From Actinomycetota bacterium (lineage in GTDB: Bacteria > Actinomycetota > Geothermincolia > Geothermincolales > RBG-13-55-18), in NCBI GenBank assembly GCA_028275245.1, contig JAPWVA010000073.1, positions 1 through 6,560 of the forward strand: DNA of 6,560 bases. The letters are read 5' to 3'. This document shows, piece after piece, positions 4,495 through 6,560 of this stretch; positions within the stretch are counted from its first letter, which is position 1; every line of letters starts with the position of its first letter. The notes beneath the pieces were generated by a model. It was not told where the DNA came from and ran no database searches. It saw only the letters and a list, made by a program, of their open reading frames with translations. The translations under genes and the position numbers were made by a program.

Positions 4495-6560
4495 AGGCCT
4501 TGGGGAAGGTCCTTCGGGTAGGCGAGAGACGCCGCATGGAGCGCCTGGAGGATCTCGTGCGGGCGGTGAACGCCCTGGAACCCGAGGTGGAGAGGCTGGA
4601 CGACCGGGACCTTGCTCACAAGACGGTGGAATTCCGGGAGAGGATCGCCCGCGGGGAGTCCTTGGACGACCTGTTACCAGAGGCCTATGCGGTGGTCAGG
4701 GAGACGGCTCGCCGGGTTCTGGGGCAGCGTCACTTCGACGTCCAAATCATGGGGGGAATCGTCCTGCACCAGGGAAAGATCGCCGAGATGAAGACCGGCG
4801 AGGGGAAAACCCTGGTGGCCACCCTCCCCGCCTATCTCAACGCCCTGGAGGGGAAGGGTGTCCACGTGGTGACGGTTAACGACTATCTGGCCCGCAGGGA
4901 CAGCGAGTGGATGGGAGGCATCTACCGTTTCCTGGGGTTGGAGGTGGGGCTGCTCCAGGCCCAGATGCCCAAGGACCAGCGCCGGAAGGCCTACCGGGCC
5001 GACGTCACCTACGGGACCAACAACGAGTTCGGCTTCGATTACCTCCGGGACAACCTGGAGGTCAGGCTGGAGGACATGGTGCAGAGAGGGCACCATTACG
5101 CGATAGTGGATGAGGTGGACTCCATCCTCATCGACGAGGCTCGTACCCCCCTTATCATCTCGGGGGCCGCGGAGGAGTCGGCGAGGCTGTACCGCCAGTT
5201 TGCCTCCATCGCGCCCCGCCTGAGGCCGGGTCTGGATTATGAGGTGGACGAGAAGACCCGCACCGTCACCGTGACCGAGGATGGCATTCACCGGGTGGAG
5301 GCCATGCTGGGTTTGGAAAACCTCTATGACCACGTAAACACCCCGCTAATTCACCACCTCCTCAACGCTCTCAAGGCCAAGGAGCTCTACAAGCGGGATG
5401 TGGACTACATCGTAAAGGACGGGCAGGTCATCATCGTGGACGAGTTCACCGGGCGGCTCATGCCCGGGCGACGGTGGAGCGATGGCCTTCACCAGGCCAT
5501 CGAGGCCAAGGAGGGCCTGCGGGTGCGCGAGGAGAACCAGACCCTGGCCACCATCACCCTGCAGAACTATTTCCGCATGTACGAGAAACTGGCCGGCATG
5601 ACAGGTACGGCCGCCACCGAGGCGGCGGAATTCGAGGAGATCTACGGTCTTGAAGTGGTGGTCATCCCCACCCATAAGCCCATGATCCGGGTGGACCACA
5701 ACGACGTGATCTATAAGACGGAGGAGGCCAAGTTCCAGGCAGTGGTGGAGGATATAGCAGCTCGGCACGAGCGCGGCCAGCCGGTGCTGGTGGGCACCGT
5801 CTCCATCGAGAAGTCCGAGAGGCTCTCCCGCATGCTCAAGAAGCGGGGAATCCCCCACCAAGTCCTCAACGCCAAGTACCACGAGAAGGAGGCGGAGATA
5901 GTGGCCCAGGCGGGGAGGCTTGGTGCGGTGACCATCGCTACCAACATGGCAGGGAGGGGCACCGACATCATGCTAGGTGGCAACCCAGAGATGTTGGCCC
6001 GCCAGAAGGTGGCCGGTAGGGAGGTAGACGAGGAGGAGTGGCGGAGGATCCTGGAAGAGACCCGGCAGCAGTGCCAGGAGGAACACGACAAAGTGGTGGA
6101 GTTGGGGGGACTTTACGTCATCGGCACCGAGCGGCACGAGGCCCGACGCATCGACAACCAGCTGCGAGGCCGCTCCGGGCGGCAGGGGGACCCCGGCGAG
6201 TCCCGGTTCTACCTGTCCCTGGAGGACGATCTCATGAGGGTCTTCGCCTCCCGGGCCATTGCCTCCCTCATGGAGCGTTTCCGCTTCCCGGACGATGTGC
6301 CCATCGAGAACCGGCTTGTGACCAGGGCCATAGAGAACGCTCAGAAGAACGTGGAGCTCAACAACTTCGAGATCAGGAAGAACCTCCTCAAGTACGACGA
6401 CGTGATGAACACCCAGAGGGAGGTGATCTACCACCAGCGAAGGAGGATCCTCGAGGGAGAGGACCTCCACTCCCGGGTGCCCGAGATGCTCTCGGAGGTT
6501 TTGGACGAGGTGATGTCCCGCTTCTTGGATGGGGACCAACCTCCCGAGGAATGGGACCTG
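4485..6560 (+). CDS. secA: Preprotein translocase ATPase SecA (5' part, cut by window end)
   Basis: SecA is the cytosolic and membrane-associated motor that drives preproteins through the SecYEG channel using ATP. The window holds 692 codons with no stop; canonical SecA is about 800-900 residues, so the rest of the helical wing, the IRA1 hairpin and the C-terminal linker lie outside. Walker A is MKTGEGKT (102-109, Lys108), and the DEVDSIL Walker B box starts at Asp209, the same numbering as in E. coli. Also visible are the YGTNNEFGFDYLRDN block near 180-194, the preprotein cross-linking region at about 225-370, GRRWSDGLHQAIEAKEG, YEKLAGMTGTA, ATNMAGRGTDI (Arg491) in the second nucleotide-binding fold, RHEARRIDNQLRGRSGRQG, and the start of the long scaffold helix at KNLLKYDDVMN. 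The ATG at 4485 gives the usual short basic N-terminus. No truncation or frameshift is seen. It looks like the housekeeping SecA (SecA1 type). Confidence 0.98.
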   Translation, partial: MVLKALGKVLRVGERRRMERLEDLVRAVNALEPEVERLDDRDLAHKTVEFRERIARGESLDDLLPEAYAVVRETARRVLGQRHFDVQIMGGIVLHQGKIAEMKTGEGKTLVATLPAYLNALEGKGVHVVTVNDYLARRDSEWMGGIYRFLGLEVGLLQAQMPKDQRRKAYRADVTYGTNNEFGFDYLRDNLEVRLEDMVQRGHHYAIVDEVDSILIDEARTPLIISGAAEESARLYRQFASIAPRLRPGLDYEVDEKTRTVTVTEDGIHRVEAMLGLENLYDHVNTPLIHHLLNALKAKELYKRDVDYIVKDGQVIIVDEFTGRLMPGRRWSDGLHQAIEAKEGLRVREENQTLATITLQNYFRMYEKLAGMTGTAATEAAEFEEIYGLEVVVIPTHKPMIRVDHNDVIYKTEEAKFQAVVEDIAARHERGQPVLVGTVSIEKSERLSRMLKKRGIPHQVLNAKYHEKEAEIVAQAGRLGAVTIATNMAGRGTDIMLGGNPEMLARQKVAGREVDEEEWRRILEETRQQCQEEHDKVVELGGLYVIGTERHEARRIDNQLRGRSGRQGDPGESRFYLSLEDDLMRVFASRAIASLMERFRFPDDVPIENRLVTRAIENAQKNVELNNFEIRKNLLKYDDVMNTQREVIYHQRRRILEGEDLHSRVPEMLSEVLDEVMSRFLDGDQPPEEWDL

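Noticed and set aside
4674..6539. Several minus-strand frames opposite secA
   Set aside because: They mirror the codon pattern of secA, which is unambiguous on the plus strand through Walker A, DEVD and later motifs.

Overview
The window is a high-GC, single-direction (+ strand) chromosomal block. Reading left to right it holds a probable intrinsic terminator, a promoter with a perfect TATAAT box, a long structured non-coding RNA, a long-form hpf gene, two consecutive membrane-anchored HD-domain genes, and the 5' three quarters of secA, which runs off the right edge. The neighbourhood of hpf and secA, the raiA-type RNA ahead of hpf, and the high GC with frequent AGG (Arg) and some ATA (Ile) codons suggest a deep-branching, possibly thermophilic Actinomycetota lineage, for example of the Geothermincolia/OPB41 type. 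This placement is an inference from gene content and codon style; no phylogenetic marker was compared. A GC-rich Bacillota is the main alternative.

Region 1-134 is control DNA: a terminator-like hairpin (27-58) that would close off an unseen upstream gene, a near-perfect 19-bp direct repeat (57-75 and 83-101), and a -10 box at 125-130. Region 135-381 folds on paper into a multibranched RNA closed by an 18-bp helix whose 5' end coincides with the predicted transcription start. Its position directly upstream of hpf/raiA and its layout match the raiA-motif non-coding RNA class. Region 382-565 is a further 184-nt leader with its own inverted repeat before the hpf ribosome binding site.

hpf (566-1111) encodes a two-domain, long-form ribosome hibernation factor. 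After a 126-nt gap that contains a possible 24-residue small ORF come two paralogous membrane proteins, each with several N-terminal membrane segments and a cytoplasmic HD domain. The first (1238-3025) has a nearly complete HD-GYP site (GYP changed to GYV) and a long charged tail. The second (3015-4385, overlapping the first) keeps all metal ligands but has lost the GYP loop. secA (4485-6560, partial) follows after 99 nt with a strong Shine-Dalgarno sequence that could be masked by an upstream complement.

The genes are close, co-directional and without an obvious internal terminator, so they may be co-transcribed. The simplest reading is a growth-state locus: a structured RNA and ribosome hibernation factor, two membrane nucleotide-signalling proteins, and the secretion ATPase. 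A functional link among them is a hypothesis from gene order only. There is no sign of mobile elements, CRISPR, tRNA or rRNA.
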